Source: Arthrobacter sp. ISL-30 (lineage in GTDB: Bacteria; Actinomycetota; Actinomycetes; Actinomycetales; Micrococcaceae). Taken from it: DNA of 64,000 nt. Below, in pieces: positions 40,157 through 49,544 of the stretch. The position numbers and the translations under genes were made by a program. The notes under the pieces were generated by a model that saw only the letters and a list, made by a program, of their open reading frames with translations, was not told the DNA's origin and searched no databases. The stretch's first letter is position 1; the number at the start of each line of letters is the position of its first letter. Location of the stretch: positions 1 to 64,000 of the forward strand of contig NZ_JAGGPK010000022.1 in NCBI RefSeq assembly GCF_018613855.1. The letters are read 5' to 3'.

Positions 40157-41626
40157 ATGCAGGAGACAAAGCCGCACCGGCAGTCGAGGCGTGCGCGCTT
40201 TGTTGTACCCAGCCGCTGTGATGCCTTGTTGCGGAATTTTACGGAAATCGTTGGCGGGCCCTTGGGGAACCGTTCCGCTCCCGGTCTTGTATCGCCGGGC
40301 GTCTTCACTGTGGAACGCGTCCTCATCGTCCTGACGGTGATCGCGGCGCTACTTGCAGTAGTGGTCAAGAACCATTGCCGCTCCCAGGGATGGCACAACC
40401 CCGTGCAGTTCTACGCCACTTGCTATTCGGACTTTCCGGAACTGTTCCGGAACAGGGGCCTCGGCGAGGGGATCTTCCCCTTTTTTAGCCAGGAAGGCTT
40501 CTTCGAGTACCCGGTGATTATGGGGCTGATTGCGGGAGCCACTGCCTTTTTGGTGCGAGGCGAGGAAGTTGGCGACGCACGCATCCTCGGCTATTTCGAC
40601 GTCAATGCCACCCTGATCGCCGCGGTCTGGATTGTCACTGTCGTCGCAACGGCCAGAATGAGCCGGGTACGCTCCTGGGACGCGGCCATGGTGGCCGTAG
40701 CACCGGGAATAATCCTGGCCGGCTTCATCAATTGGGACATGTGGGCAGTGGCCATGCTTGCGGTCGCCATGCTGTTTTTCGCCCGAAACCACCCTGGGTT
40801 GGCCGGAATTTTTATCGGCCTCGGGACGGCCACCAAGCTCTACCCCCTGCTTTTCCTGGGAGCAGTGTTCCTACTCGCCCTCCGCAGCGGAAAGATCCGT
40901 CCCTTCCTGGTCGTCTCGGGAGCCGCAGCGGTGGCTTGGCTGGCCGTGAATCTGCCGATCGCCGCAATGAATCCGGCCGGGTGGAAATATTTCTTCCAGT
41001 TCTCCGAAGACCGCCCCGCCGGTTACAGCTCAGTATGGTTCGCCTACAACCTCATCGCTGGACGGATGAACTGGGTCCAGCTTGAAGCGGGGACGATCAA
41101 CTCGGCGGCCACCAACCTGTTTCTGCTCGTGTGCATACTCATCGGCATACTGGCACTCTGCTCCCCCCGGCGGCCACGGCTGGCCCAGCTGGTGTTCCTG
41201 ATCGTGGCTGCCTTCATCCTGACCAACAAGGTCTATTCGCCCCAGTTCGTCATCTGGCTGGTTCCTCTCCTGGCCCTGGCCAGGCCCAACTGGCGCGATT
41301 TCCTGCTCTGGCAGGCGGCTGAGGGCCTGCATTGGGGAGCCGTGTGGATGTACCTGGGACAGGTGACAAGCGCGGGTTCGGCCCAGAACAATATCGACAT
41401 GCCGTATTACGTCTTCGCGGTGATGCTGCATATGGCTTCTACGGCATATTTGATGGTGCGGGTGGCGTTCGACGTCTGGGACCCCCGGTCCGATCCCCTT
41501 CGCCGGCACGGCAGCGACGATCTACATGGCGGTCCCTTTGACGAGGCGCCGGACTGGCTGCGCCTTGATCCCGTCAACCCGTCCGCGTCCCTGCTGCCTT
41601 GGCGGGGTACCAAGGCCCTAGGCTAG
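40157..41626 (+). CDS. GT87-like polytopic membrane glycosyltransferase
   Basis: A 489-residue integral membrane protein with about ten helices, resembling the polyprenyl-phosphate-dependent mannosyltransferase group (GT87/DUF2029). An acidic loop, FPELFRNRGLGEGIFPFF, follows the first helix, and GLGTATKLYPLLFLGAV is a characteristic mid-protein segment. Such enzymes use lipid-linked sugars on the outer face of the membrane. ATG 40157 (MQETKPHR) is chosen; in-frame ATGs at 40145 and 40115 fall close to or within the terminator. It is followed 10 bp later by the flavoprotein gene. Confidence 0.82.
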   Translation: MQETKPHRQSRRARFVVPSRCDALLRNFTEIVGGPLGNRSAPGLVSPGVFTVERVLIVLTVIAALLAVVVKNHCRSQGWHNPVQFYATCYSDFPELFRNRGLGEGIFPFFSQEGFFEYPVIMGLIAGATAFLVRGEEVGDARILGYFDVNATLIAAVWIVTVVATARMSRVRSWDAAMVAVAPGIILAGFINWDMWAVAMLAVAMLFFARNHPGLAGIFIGLGTATKLYPLLFLGAVFLLALRSGKIRPFLVVSGAAAVAWLAVNLPIAAMNPAGWKYFFQFSEDRPAGYSSVWFAYNLIAGRMNWVQLEAGTINSAATNLFLLVCILIGILALCSPRRPRLAQLVFLIVAAFILTNKVYSPQFVIWLVPLLALARPNWRDFLLWQAAEGLHWGAVWMYLGQVTSAGSAQNNIDMPYYVFAVMLHMASTAYLMVRVAFDVWDPRSDPLRRHGSDDLHGGPFDEAPDWLRLDPVNPSASLLPWRGTKALG

Positions 41627-41636
41627 GAGGCCTGCT

Positions 41637-43112
41637 ATGCCTGACGTCGTCGTCGTTGGTTCCGGTCCGAATGGACTCGCGGCTGCCGTGACAATGGCCC
41701 GGGCAGGGCTGGAGGTACACGTCTACGAGGGAGCCGAGTCATTTGGCGGCGGACTTCGGACGAAGGAGCTGATGGAGCCTGGCCACCTTCACGACATATG
41801 CTCGGCCGTGCATCCCATGGCGCTGGCCTCCCCGTTCTTCCGGGCCTTCGAACTGGACCGACGAATGGAATTCGTGGTTCCCGAGCTTGCCTTCGCCAAT
41901 CCGCTGGACAGCGGTCAGGTCGCCCTGGCCTACCGGTCCCTCGACAAGACGGTGCAGGGGCTGGGAGCAGACGGACAGGCCTACCGGAAGCTGATGGCAC
42001 CCCTCGTCGAACGGCTGGATGGCCTGCTGGACGTCACCATGAATCAGTTGCTCCGGGTGCCCCGGGACCCATTGGCCGCGATGCAGCTTGCCCGCGCCAC
42101 CCTGGAGCAGGGAACGCGGCTGTGGGGGCGGCGCTTCTCGGGGGAGCTGGCTCCAGCGCTCATCACCGGAACCATCGCCCACGCCGTCTCGCCCCTTCCG
42201 GCACTGACCGCAGCCGGCGCGGGACTCATGCTGACAGCGCTGGCCCACGCTAGAGGCTGGCCCATTCCTGTTGGCGGTTCCGCCTCCATCGCCCGTGCCA
42301 TGGCGGTTGACCTTTTAGCGCACGGCGGCAGGATCGAAACAAGCGTTTTTGTGGACTCCCTTGACCAGGTCTTCGGTGACCGCCTGCACGGCGACGGCGT
42401 CAATGGCGCCAAGGCTGTCCTGTTGGACACAGCCCCGCAAGGACTGCTCCAGATGGGACGAGAGTGGCTTCCTTCCTCCTACCGCAGGCGGCTCGAGCGC
42501 TTCCGATATGGAAACGCGGCTTGCAAGGTGGACTACATCCTGTCCGCGCCTGTGCCATGGAAGGAGCAGGCTCTGGCGGAGGCGGCCACAGTTCACGTAG
42601 GCGGGACAAGGGCGGAGACGGCAGCGGCCGAGAACGCCGTCGCCGCCGGAAGGCATTCGGATCGGCCGTATGTTCTCGTCTCACAACCCTCGTGGTTCGA
42701 CCCAAGCCGCGCACCTCAGGGGCGCCACGTTCTCTGGGCCTACTGCCATGCACCGGCCGGATCTGACAAGGATATGGCGGAGGAAGTTACCGCTCAGATA
42801 GAAAGATTTGCCCCGGGCTTCCGGGACACAATCGTCTCGAGCCACACCACGACGGCGGCGGGACTGGCCGCGTATAACCCCAACTATGTGGGGGGCGATT
42901 TTGGAGCAGGAATTATGGATGTCCGCGGCCTGCTGCAGCGGCCGGTGCTATCTCGGGTGCCGTGGCGAACTCCGCTTCGCGGGGTTTACCTGTGCTCATC
43001 ATCAACCCCGCCAGGGCCCGGTGTCACTGGAATGCCTGGCCACCTCGCGGCGAAACATGCACTCAAGGACATATTCGGGCTGGAGGTCCCGGCGCTTAGC
43101 CAAAGCGCGTGA
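41637..43112 (+). CDS. Phytoene-desaturase-like FAD-dependent oxidoreductase
   Basis: A 491-residue flavoprotein. The N-terminal Rossmann motif is VVVGSGPNGLAAAVTMARAG (about residues 5-24), followed by an acidic cap at VYEGAESFGGG. The C-terminal FAD contact is LCSSSTPPGPGVTGMPGHLAA. It resembles the PYROXD2/phytoene dehydrogenase-like group; no carotenoid genes are nearby, so the substrate is open. A good AGGAGG lies just before ATG 41637. Confidence 0.88.
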   Translation: MPDVVVVGSGPNGLAAAVTMARAGLEVHVYEGAESFGGGLRTKELMEPGHLHDICSAVHPMALASPFFRAFELDRRMEFVVPELAFANPLDSGQVALAYRSLDKTVQGLGADGQAYRKLMAPLVERLDGLLDVTMNQLLRVPRDPLAAMQLARATLEQGTRLWGRRFSGELAPALITGTIAHAVSPLPALTAAGAGLMLTALAHARGWPIPVGGSASIARAMAVDLLAHGGRIETSVFVDSLDQVFGDRLHGDGVNGAKAVLLDTAPQGLLQMGREWLPSSYRRRLERFRYGNAACKVDYILSAPVPWKEQALAEAATVHVGGTRAETAAAENAVAAGRHSDRPYVLVSQPSWFDPSRAPQGRHVLWAYCHAPAGSDKDMAEEVTAQIERFAPGFRDTIVSSHTTTAAGLAAYNPNYVGGDFGAGIMDVRGLLQRPVLSRVPWRTPLRGVYLCSSSTPPGPGVTGMPGHLAAKHALKDIFGLEVPALSQSA

Positions 43113-43194
43113 GATTCCGCTTCAAGGCAAAAGTCCAAGGATTCAATCGGGAGGGCAGCGCCTTGAACCCGGCCTGTCAGTGGCGTGAGGCATA

Positions 43195-45174
43195 ATGTCG
43201 CGAGTGGGGATAACTCGAAAACTTGTCTGTGGTCTTGTAGCACTGTTGACGGCCAGCTCGCTGGCTGCCTGCGACGATGGCCGTGCCGCTGCCCAGGACG
43301 CCGCCAATTCACTGGCATCGTCGTTGGCAGGACTGGATGTCGGCGCGCTTCCCCTCGCGGGCAAGGAGGGGGCAGCGGCGAATGAGCAGCTTAAGAGCGT
43401 CTTCGCAGCCCTGGATTCCAAGCCGGAAGTAAGCTCCGGCGAGGTGAAGCTCGACGGCGGCTCGGCTACGGTCCCCCTCGACTACCGGTGGAAGATCGGA
43501 TCGGCCGAGTGGAAGTACACCGTGCAGGCCACCTTGGAAAAGACCGATGACCAGTGGCGGACACAGTGGAGTCCTGCGCTGCTGGCGCCTGAGCTCGGTG
43601 AGCAGGAAGTGGTCCAGGTCAAGACCACCACAGCCAAGCGCGGTGAGATCCTGGGGGCGGGAGACGCGCCGATCGTGGTCGACCGGCCCGTGCTCCGCAT
43701 CGGCATCGACAAGACTAAGGTCTCTGCGGAACAGGCTGCAGCCTCGGCTCGGGTCCTTGCCGGGCTGGTGGGACTGGACGTGGACACCTATGTTAAGCAG
43801 GTTGCGGACTTCGGGCCTGAGGCCTTCGTCGAAGCCATCGTCCTGCGGGCATTCACCGAGGAAATCACGGTGGCAAAACTGGGAGAGATTCCCGGGGCCA
43901 TCAGTGTCGAGGACACCATGGCGCTTGCCCCCACGCGAACATTTGCCCGGCCGTTGCTGGGAAGCGTCAGCCAGGCCAGCGCTGAGCAGATCGAGCAGTC
44001 CAACGGCGCCCTCAAGGCAGGGGATTCCACAGGCCGGGGCGGCCTTCAGGAACAGTACGACACCCTGCTGCGCGGCACTGACGGGGTGCAGGTTAATGCC
44101 GTCTCCACAGAGAAACCCGCTGACGGTTCCACGCCCGTGAGCAGGGAACTGTTCAGCACGGAGGCTATCCCGGGCACTGCGCTGAAGACCACCCTCGATC
44201 CAGGGCTGCAGCAACTCGCAGAGGACACGCTGTCAAAGGTGGGCCCCGCATCCGCGCTCGTCGCCTTGCGGCCCTCCGACGGCGCAGTCCTCGCGGCGGC
44301 CTCGGGACCGGGCAGCAACGGCTATAACACCGCGATGCTGGGCCAGTACGCTCCGGGCTCTACCTTCAAGATCGTGGACTCCCTGGCCATGATCCGCAAC
44401 GGCATGACCCCCGATTCCACGGTCGAATGCCCTCCTACCCTCACCGTTGACGGTAGGACATTCAAGAACGCCGAGGGTTATCCGGCCAGTTCCCTGGGAA
44501 CTGTGACCCTCCGCGACGCCTTTGCACACTCCTGCAACACGGCCTTCATCAATGCCCGGAACACAGTCAGCCAGGCACAGCTGGAGTCGGCAGCAACCTC
44601 CCTGGGCATTGCCGTTGAGGCCCCCAAGCTAGGGGCGTCCGCTTTCCTTGGCTCGGTCCCGGGAACCGCCGAAGGCACCGAGCACGCAGCGTCCATGATC
44701 GGCCAGGGCAAAGTGCTGGTCTCGCCCCTGGCAGCGGCCATCATGGCCGGATCGGTTGCCAAGGGCTCCCCCGTTTCGCCCCAGCTCGTGCTTAACGCCG
44801 ACGCCGGTGCGGCGGCGGCGAAGACTGTCTCGCCGTCGTCGTCCCCGTCAGTCACAGCCTCGGGAGAGCCGCCCGCGCCCACTGCGAAAGCCCCGGAAAC
44901 GCCGGTGACGAAGGAGGAGGCAGCAGCCCTCGGAGAGATGATGCGCGCGGTCGTCACGTCCGGCCATGCGGGCTTCCTGGCCGACGTACCGGGCGCGCCG
45001 GTCAATGCGAAAACGGGAACTGCCGAATTTGGGAACGAGAACCCGCCCAAGACGCACGCCTGGATCGTGGCCACCCATGGAGACCTGGCCGTGGCCGTGT
45101 TCGTGGAAGACGGCGGATTCGGTGCCACCACGAGCGGTCCGCTGCTGAAGGCATTCCTGACCGCCGCCGGCTGA
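43195..45174 (+). CDS. Class B penicillin-binding protein (lipoprotein-type, MecA-N/NTF2-like)
   Basis: A 659-residue D,D-transpeptidase. A lipobox LAAC puts the lipidated cysteine at residue 26. An NTF2/MecA-N-like domain covers about 30-160, then a dimerisation region. The transpeptidase domain has all three motifs: S389-T-F-K392, S446-C-N448 and K606-T-G608. It crosslinks peptidoglycan outside the cell. A Pro/Ser/Thr-rich insertion precedes the KTG motif (about residues 548-575). The lipoprotein anchor replaces the usual N-terminal membrane helix. Confidence 0.9.
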   Translation: MSRVGITRKLVCGLVALLTASSLAACDDGRAAAQDAANSLASSLAGLDVGALPLAGKEGAAANEQLKSVFAALDSKPEVSSGEVKLDGGSATVPLDYRWKIGSAEWKYTVQATLEKTDDQWRTQWSPALLAPELGEQEVVQVKTTTAKRGEILGAGDAPIVVDRPVLRIGIDKTKVSAEQAAASARVLAGLVGLDVDTYVKQVADFGPEAFVEAIVLRAFTEEITVAKLGEIPGAISVEDTMALAPTRTFARPLLGSVSQASAEQIEQSNGALKAGDSTGRGGLQEQYDTLLRGTDGVQVNAVSTEKPADGSTPVSRELFSTEAIPGTALKTTLDPGLQQLAEDTLSKVGPASALVALRPSDGAVLAAASGPGSNGYNTAMLGQYAPGSTFKIVDSLAMIRNGMTPDSTVECPPTLTVDGRTFKNAEGYPASSLGTVTLRDAFAHSCNTAFINARNTVSQAQLESAATSLGIAVEAPKLGASAFLGSVPGTAEGTEHAASMIGQGKVLVSPLAAAIMAGSVAKGSPVSPQLVLNADAGAAAAKTVSPSSSPSVTASGEPPAPTAKAPETPVTKEEAAALGEMMRAVVTSGHAGFLADVPGAPVNAKTGTAEFGNENPPKTHAWIVATHGDLAVAVFVEDGGFGATTSGPLLKAFLTAAG

Positions 45175-45430
45175 GCCGCGAAGCATCCCATACTCACGAA
45201 CAGTGAGGGAGGGTCGGTGATTGGGCGACCGGAAGGGAGAGAGGATGACCTAGGGGATGATGCTGTCGGCGATATCTAGTCGGCGACGGGAAGAGGCCAC
45301 GGTGCAGAGGGTCGTTGCGATCCCGGGGCTGATGGCCACGCCGTCGTACGAGACACACTCATGTTGCCCTCCTGCTGTATAAACTCCGTAGCCTCTAAGC
45401 GGCCACGCCGCGGATTATGATTTCTAACCA

Positions 45431-46574
45431 ATGGCCAAGCCATTCACCCTCACCCAGTTGCGGTATTTCGCCGTAGTGGCCGAACTGGAGAACATGACGG
45501 CAGCAGCCGAAAGGCTACTGGTCACGCAGTCCGCCCTCTCCACGGCCATGGCCCAGCTCGAAGCGAGTTTGTCCACACAGTTGTTTGTCCGGCTTCTAAC
45601 AAGGGGACTTCGGCTGACGCCGAGCGGCCGCCAATTTGCCCAGGACATCAAGGTCTTCCTTGAACATGCTGACTCCCTTTATGAATCAGCGCGTGGAATG
45701 GCCGCGAGCCTGGTGGGCGAATTAAAGGTGGGCGTCTTTGCTCCGCTCGCACCGTTCAGGCTGCCAGCAATTCTGCAGACCTTCGAGTCCCAACACCCCG
45801 GCGTGGAGGTCTCCTTCCTCGAAGCCGACCTGGCGAAACTGCAGACTGCGCTACTTGAGGGCCCCGCATCCCTGGCTTGGCTCCCCTTTCGGCGGATCAT
45901 TATCGCGGCGACGGGCGGATGGCCCGGACAGTTGCGGATGCGGCGCTGCTGGCCGGGGTTATGGTGGGCCGGCATCCTGGGGACCACACCTCCCTTGCAG
46001 ACAGGCCGGGGCTTTGGCGGGAAGAGGCAGCCGCCCCTGACCTTTTCGGTCCGCTGGCGGGCAAGCGGATTGCACTGTCAATCCGCTTGGGGAATTATCT
46101 GGTGGCCCCCGACGTCGAAGCCAACACGAGGAGTGTGGCAGCCGCACTGCGGGAGGCAGGGGCGCTGGTTGAAGAGATCGAACTCCATTGGACCAGCGAG
46201 GAAATCAGCCGGACTATGTTCACCCATTTTGGCTACCTGCTGGGTCCAGCCATGGAAGACGAAACAGTCGGATCAGAAGAGCTGCTCGCGCCTTATACAC
46301 GCCGATTCATGGCGGATGCCCGCAAGGCCGCCGAATCCCACCGCTTTCTGGACGGAGTGCGTGCAGAAACCCGGATCCAGGCAGAGCTGGCGGCATCAAT
46401 AATCGATGCCCGGTCCTGGCCGTTCCCAGCGGTATGGCAGACTGCGGGATTCCGACAGGCGTGCAGATCGTCGGCCACCCGTTCGATGATGCCACCGTCT
46501 TCACCGTAGGTGCCGCCGTCGAGGCCCTCCTGCCCTGGGAGGGTCGGCGCCCACATTTGCTGGCCGCCGTCTAG
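45431..46574 (+). pseudogene. Decayed LysR-regulator/amidase fusion
   Basis: The first ~145 codons (45431-45868) encode a LysR-type winged helix (LTQLRYFAVVAELENMTAAA, QSALSTAMAQLEASLSTQLF) and the start of its effector domain. The frame then runs into nonsense. From about 45869, in another frame, comes the interior of an amidase-signature enzyme (LAPLSADHYRGDGRMARTVADAALLAG), and after a further shift near 46400 its C-terminus (LAVPSGMADCGIPTGVQIVG). The catalytic Lys-Ser-Ser part of the amidase is missing. This is best read as a deletion joining two neighbouring genes, then frameshift decay. Confidence 0.82.
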
Positions 46575-46688
46575 TCCGGTCCGCCGCTGAAGGCGTTCCT
46601 GGCCGCCGCCGGCCAGGTCCTGGCCTTCAGCGGCCGCTGTGGCCCATCCTCTGTACATCCCCACGGTGTCGGGGAATGCTTGGGGACC

Positions 46689-47984
46689 ATGAACCACGAT
46701 GAACGCACGACCTGTTTGATAGTCGGTGGCGGACCCGCCGGAATCATGCTCGGGCTCCTGCTGGCGCGGGCCGGCGTCGAGGTCACGGTTCTTGAGAAGC
46801 ACGCAGACTTCCTGCGCGATTTTCGCGGCGACACCGTCCACGCCTCCACGATTCGGCTCCTCGATGAGCTGGGCCTGGGCGACGCCTTCCGCGCCTTGCC
46901 GCAGAGCAAGCTGGGCAGCTTCCGGCTCCCCACCGGCGATGGCGAGGAAACAGTGATGCTCTCCGATTTCTCCCTGCTCAAGCCGCCCTACAACTATGTG
47001 GCCATGGTCCCCCAATGGGACCTGTTGAACTTCCTGGTGGATGCTGCCCGGCAGGAGCCCGTCTTCAGCCTCCGGATGAACACTGAGGCCGTTGACCTGC
47101 TGTACGACGGCGGCAAGGTCGCCGGGGTGTCCTATCGCACCAGGAATGCCTCGACTGGTGCAACAACGGGAACCGGGGAACTGCGGGCTGACCTCACCGT
47201 CGCCTGCGACGGGCGCGGGTCAGTGCTGCGGGAAAAGGCCGGGTTCATACCCCGGGAATTCCCCGTACCTTTTGACGCCTGGTGGTTCCGGCTCTCCCGC
47301 AGCGCGAACGATCGTGCGGAGGTGGCAGCCCTGGTCCCGCGGTTCGCCGGGTCCGAGATACTCCTAAGCCTGACCCGCAAGGATTACTACCAGATCGCCT
47401 ACATCGCGAAGAAAGGCCTGGACCCACAGCTTCGCGCAGAAGGCGTGGAGAGTTTCCGCTCACGGGTCTCGAGGCTTCGCCCGGACCTGGCGGGCAGGGT
47501 TGACGAGATCACGTCCCTGGACGATCTCCATCTTCTGGACGTCCGGCTGAACCGGATCAACCCATGGCACAAACCAGGACTGCTGCTCATTGGGGATGCC
47601 GCCCATGCGATGTCACCGGCGGGAGGCGTGGGAATCAACCTGGCTATCCAGGACGCAGTGGCCGCAGCGCAGCGGCTGGCGCAGCCGCTGCTGCGACGAA
47701 CCGTCAACGAGTCCGACCTTGCGGCTGTCCGAAAGCGCCGCTGGCTGCCCACCGTGGTGCTTCAGACCCTTCAACGCGGCCTCCATAGCGTGGTCTTCGG
47801 CCCTGCCGTTGCAGGTAAGGGGCAGCAGGTGCCGAAAGCTGTGATCTTTGTTGCCCGGAACTTCCCCTGGCTTCGCAAACTTCCAGCCCTCATGATTGCC
47901 TTCGGGCCACGGCCCGAGCATGCCCCGGATTTCGCACGCCGCCAACCGGCAGGCAGCCGGTCCCTCACGCCGCCAAAGGACTGA
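46689..47984 (+). CDS. FAD-dependent aromatic monooxygenase (class A)
   Basis: A 431-residue flavoprotein of the p-hydroxybenzoate-hydroxylase type. The motifs are GGGPAGIMLGLLLARAG, the DG-type ACDGRGSVLR, and GDAAHAMSPAGGVGINLAIQD. It should hydroxylate an aromatic or polyketide-like substrate using NAD(P)H and oxygen. ATG 46689 is preferred to TTG 46680. No pathway genes flank it, apart from an intradiol dioxygenase 16 kb away. Confidence 0.88.
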   Translation: MNHDERTTCLIVGGGPAGIMLGLLLARAGVEVTVLEKHADFLRDFRGDTVHASTIRLLDELGLGDAFRALPQSKLGSFRLPTGDGEETVMLSDFSLLKPPYNYVAMVPQWDLLNFLVDAARQEPVFSLRMNTEAVDLLYDGGKVAGVSYRTRNASTGATTGTGELRADLTVACDGRGSVLREKAGFIPREFPVPFDAWWFRLSRSANDRAEVAALVPRFAGSEILLSLTRKDYYQIAYIAKKGLDPQLRAEGVESFRSRVSRLRPDLAGRVDEITSLDDLHLLDVRLNRINPWHKPGLLLIGDAAHAMSPAGGVGINLAIQDAVAAAQRLAQPLLRRTVNESDLAAVRKRRWLPTVVLQTLQRGLHSVVFGPAVAGKGQQVPKAVIFVARNFPWLRKLPALMIAFGPRPEHAPDFARRQPAGSRSLTPPKD

Positions 47985-48217
47985 CACGGCACCCGATGGA
48001 AGTCCGGTTGGAACGTCGGTAAGAGCGACGCTCTCAGAGCACGAAATTCCCCACATAGCACGCGATATAAAAGCGAGTAATCACTATTAGGACCCATATA
48101 AAAGCGAGTACTCACTACTGGTGTTTATCTAGCCGGCCTATCTTACGCTCAATTTACGGGCAGAGTCTCTCTTACACGTTCTCGGTCGGGGGTTTCGGAT
48201 CCCTCCGATGAGCGCTG
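47985..48217. promoter_or_regulatory. Island left-edge promoter region with repeated AAAAGCGAGTA motif
   Basis: ATATAAAAGCGAGTA followed by (A/C)TCACTA occurs twice in tandem around 48064-48115. A closely similar block, including GACCC(A)TA and AAAAGCGAGTACT, lies on the opposite strand at about 61870-61910, upstream of the intact glycosyltransferase. ACGGGCAGAGTC is also shared. This is a duplicated promoter region, possibly with a shared regulator site. Confidence 0.6.
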
Positions 48218-48256
48218 GTGCGGCTCTCCTGCAGCAGGACGTCCTATTGGCCAAAG

Positions 48257-48390
48257 TTTCTCTACTCACGCCATGAAGAGGTGAGGCATTTGTCTATTTC
48301 CACCCAACCCACAACTTTGAACGAGGCCAAAAACGTCCCTTGGGTCCTTCGGCGTATGCCTTTATACGTGGACGAGGTCGTGATCACCGT
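48257..48390 (+). pseudogene. Truncated 5' copy of the island GT2 gene
   Basis: A remnant reading VRHLSISTQ, then TLNEAKNVPWVLRRMP and YVDEVVI, matches the N-terminus of the GT2 encoded at 60849-61712 (VRHLSISTQ, TLNEAKNLPWVLRRMP, YVDEVVI). About 20 codons between the first two blocks are missing, and the remainder of the gene is absent. The leader before the start is also conserved. The two copies are inverted relative to each other and bracket the island. Confidence 0.85.
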
Positions 48391-48439
48391 CCACACCAGC
48401 AACATCATCCGACCAACACCACCCAGATAGGGGACAACC

Positions 48440-49531
48440 ATGCGCACCCGGCAGACCGAGGCACTGCACTTCGACATCCACGGCCGCGTTACCATCCGCG
48501 TCGACGCAAAGGCGCCGGCAGCGACCCAGCTCCAGACCATGTTGGCATGCTTCGCCAGCAACACCGAACGGCCGGCTGACATCGTCGTCGATGATCGGCC
48601 GGAGCCGATGCCGGATGCGGGTCTCCTCGAGCACGAGCTCGCGTATACGGAGAACAGCGTGCGTTTCCAAGCCGAGCGGGTCCAGGTCGTGAGGGACGGA
48701 GAGCAGTGGCGCATTCACGGGCCAGGCGAGCTGTTGACCTCCGTGGTCCCGGTTCTCGATGCCGCCATGGTCGGTCGAGGAGCCGGCATGATCCACGCGG
48801 CAACGATGGCGTACAGGGGTCACGCGATCGCGCTGCCCGCCGCCGGAGGGACCGGTAAGACGAGCACAGCCGCCAAGCTGATGCGGCGCGAGGGATGGTC
48901 ATTCATGGGCGATGACTGGGCCTTCCTCGCCGAGGACGCCACGCTGCTCGGCTACGCGAAGCCGATGTTCATCAAGCCGCACCACCGGGCCATCTACCCG
49001 CACCTGTTCGAAGGTGCCCGGAAGCCCCTCGTCCCGCCACAGCTCTCGAAGAGCGTCGGCCGTCTCACCACGGTGGTGCACCCGTACGTGATCCGTTATC
49101 CGCGCCTCGCAGACTTCTCCCGGCGATGGTCGCCGGAGCATCGCATGGTCGACGCTGGGGCCGCATTCCCGGGGCGGGAAGTGACGACCTCGGCCCCGCT
49201 CGCGGCCGCCATCTACGTCGAGCGCTTCGAGGGCGCCCGGTCTCGGATCGTCGAGCGGACAAGCGAGTGGATGGTCGACCGAATGCTCGGCAACTTCCAC
49301 ATCGAGATGGCGGGCTTCTCGCAGCGGGTCGTGACCGGCCTGGCGGCCACGTCCGTCGTCCCTTGGCGCGAGCACTTCGCGGCGAAGGGGCTCGTGCTGA
49401 GCAAGGCGCTCGACGGACGGCCCTGCCACCTGCTGCAGGTGCCCTCCGCATACACGGCGGACGAGGCGTCGGACGACATCGTCCGGTTTCTCGAGGAGCT
49501 GCTGCCGTCGGTCCTCGACGAGCAGGCCTGA
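48440..49531 (+). CDS. HprK-like P-loop kinase-fold protein
   Basis: A 363-residue protein with the C-terminal fold of HPr kinase. The signature histidine is in MIHAA (H119), the P-loop is AAGGTGKTSTA (residues 134-144), and the second-metal site is GDDW (157-160). True HPr kinase N-terminal and loop features are not seen. HprK-like proteins of this type occur in glycan and peptide-modification loci; some modify lasso peptides by phosphorylation. It opens the rightward gene set and is followed 13 bp later by a GT2, so a sugar or lipid-linked substrate is plausible. ATG 48440 follows AGGGGAC. Confidence 0.78.
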   Translation: MRTRQTEALHFDIHGRVTIRVDAKAPAATQLQTMLACFASNTERPADIVVDDRPEPMPDAGLLEHELAYTENSVRFQAERVQVVRDGEQWRIHGPGELLTSVVPVLDAAMVGRGAGMIHAATMAYRGHAIALPAAGGTGKTSTAAKLMRREGWSFMGDDWAFLAEDATLLGYAKPMFIKPHHRAIYPHLFEGARKPLVPPQLSKSVGRLTTVVHPYVIRYPRLADFSRRWSPEHRMVDAGAAFPGREVTTSAPLAAAIYVERFEGARSRIVERTSEWMVDRMLGNFHIEMAGFSQRVVTGLAATSVVPWREHFAAKGLVLSKALDGRPCHLLQVPSAYTADEASDDIVRFLEELLPSVLDEQA

Positions 49532-49544
49532 GGGGTGGGACACA

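Noticed and set aside
39510..40169. A 219-codon minus-strand frame right of the histidine phosphatase
   Set aside because: No homology signal, no ribosome-binding site, and it would run through the strong 40097-40135 terminator stem.
41637..43112. A carotenoid phytoene desaturase
   Set aside because: The fold fits, but no crtE/crtB or other carotenoid genes are present, and the sequence resembles the broader PYROXD2-like group.
45431..46402. An intact 323-residue LysR regulator
   Set aside because: Only the first ~145 residues are LysR; the rest is out-of-frame amidase sequence.
48060..48115. A CRISPR array
   Set aside because: There are only two copies of a short imperfect motif, no regular spacers and no cas genes anywhere in the window.
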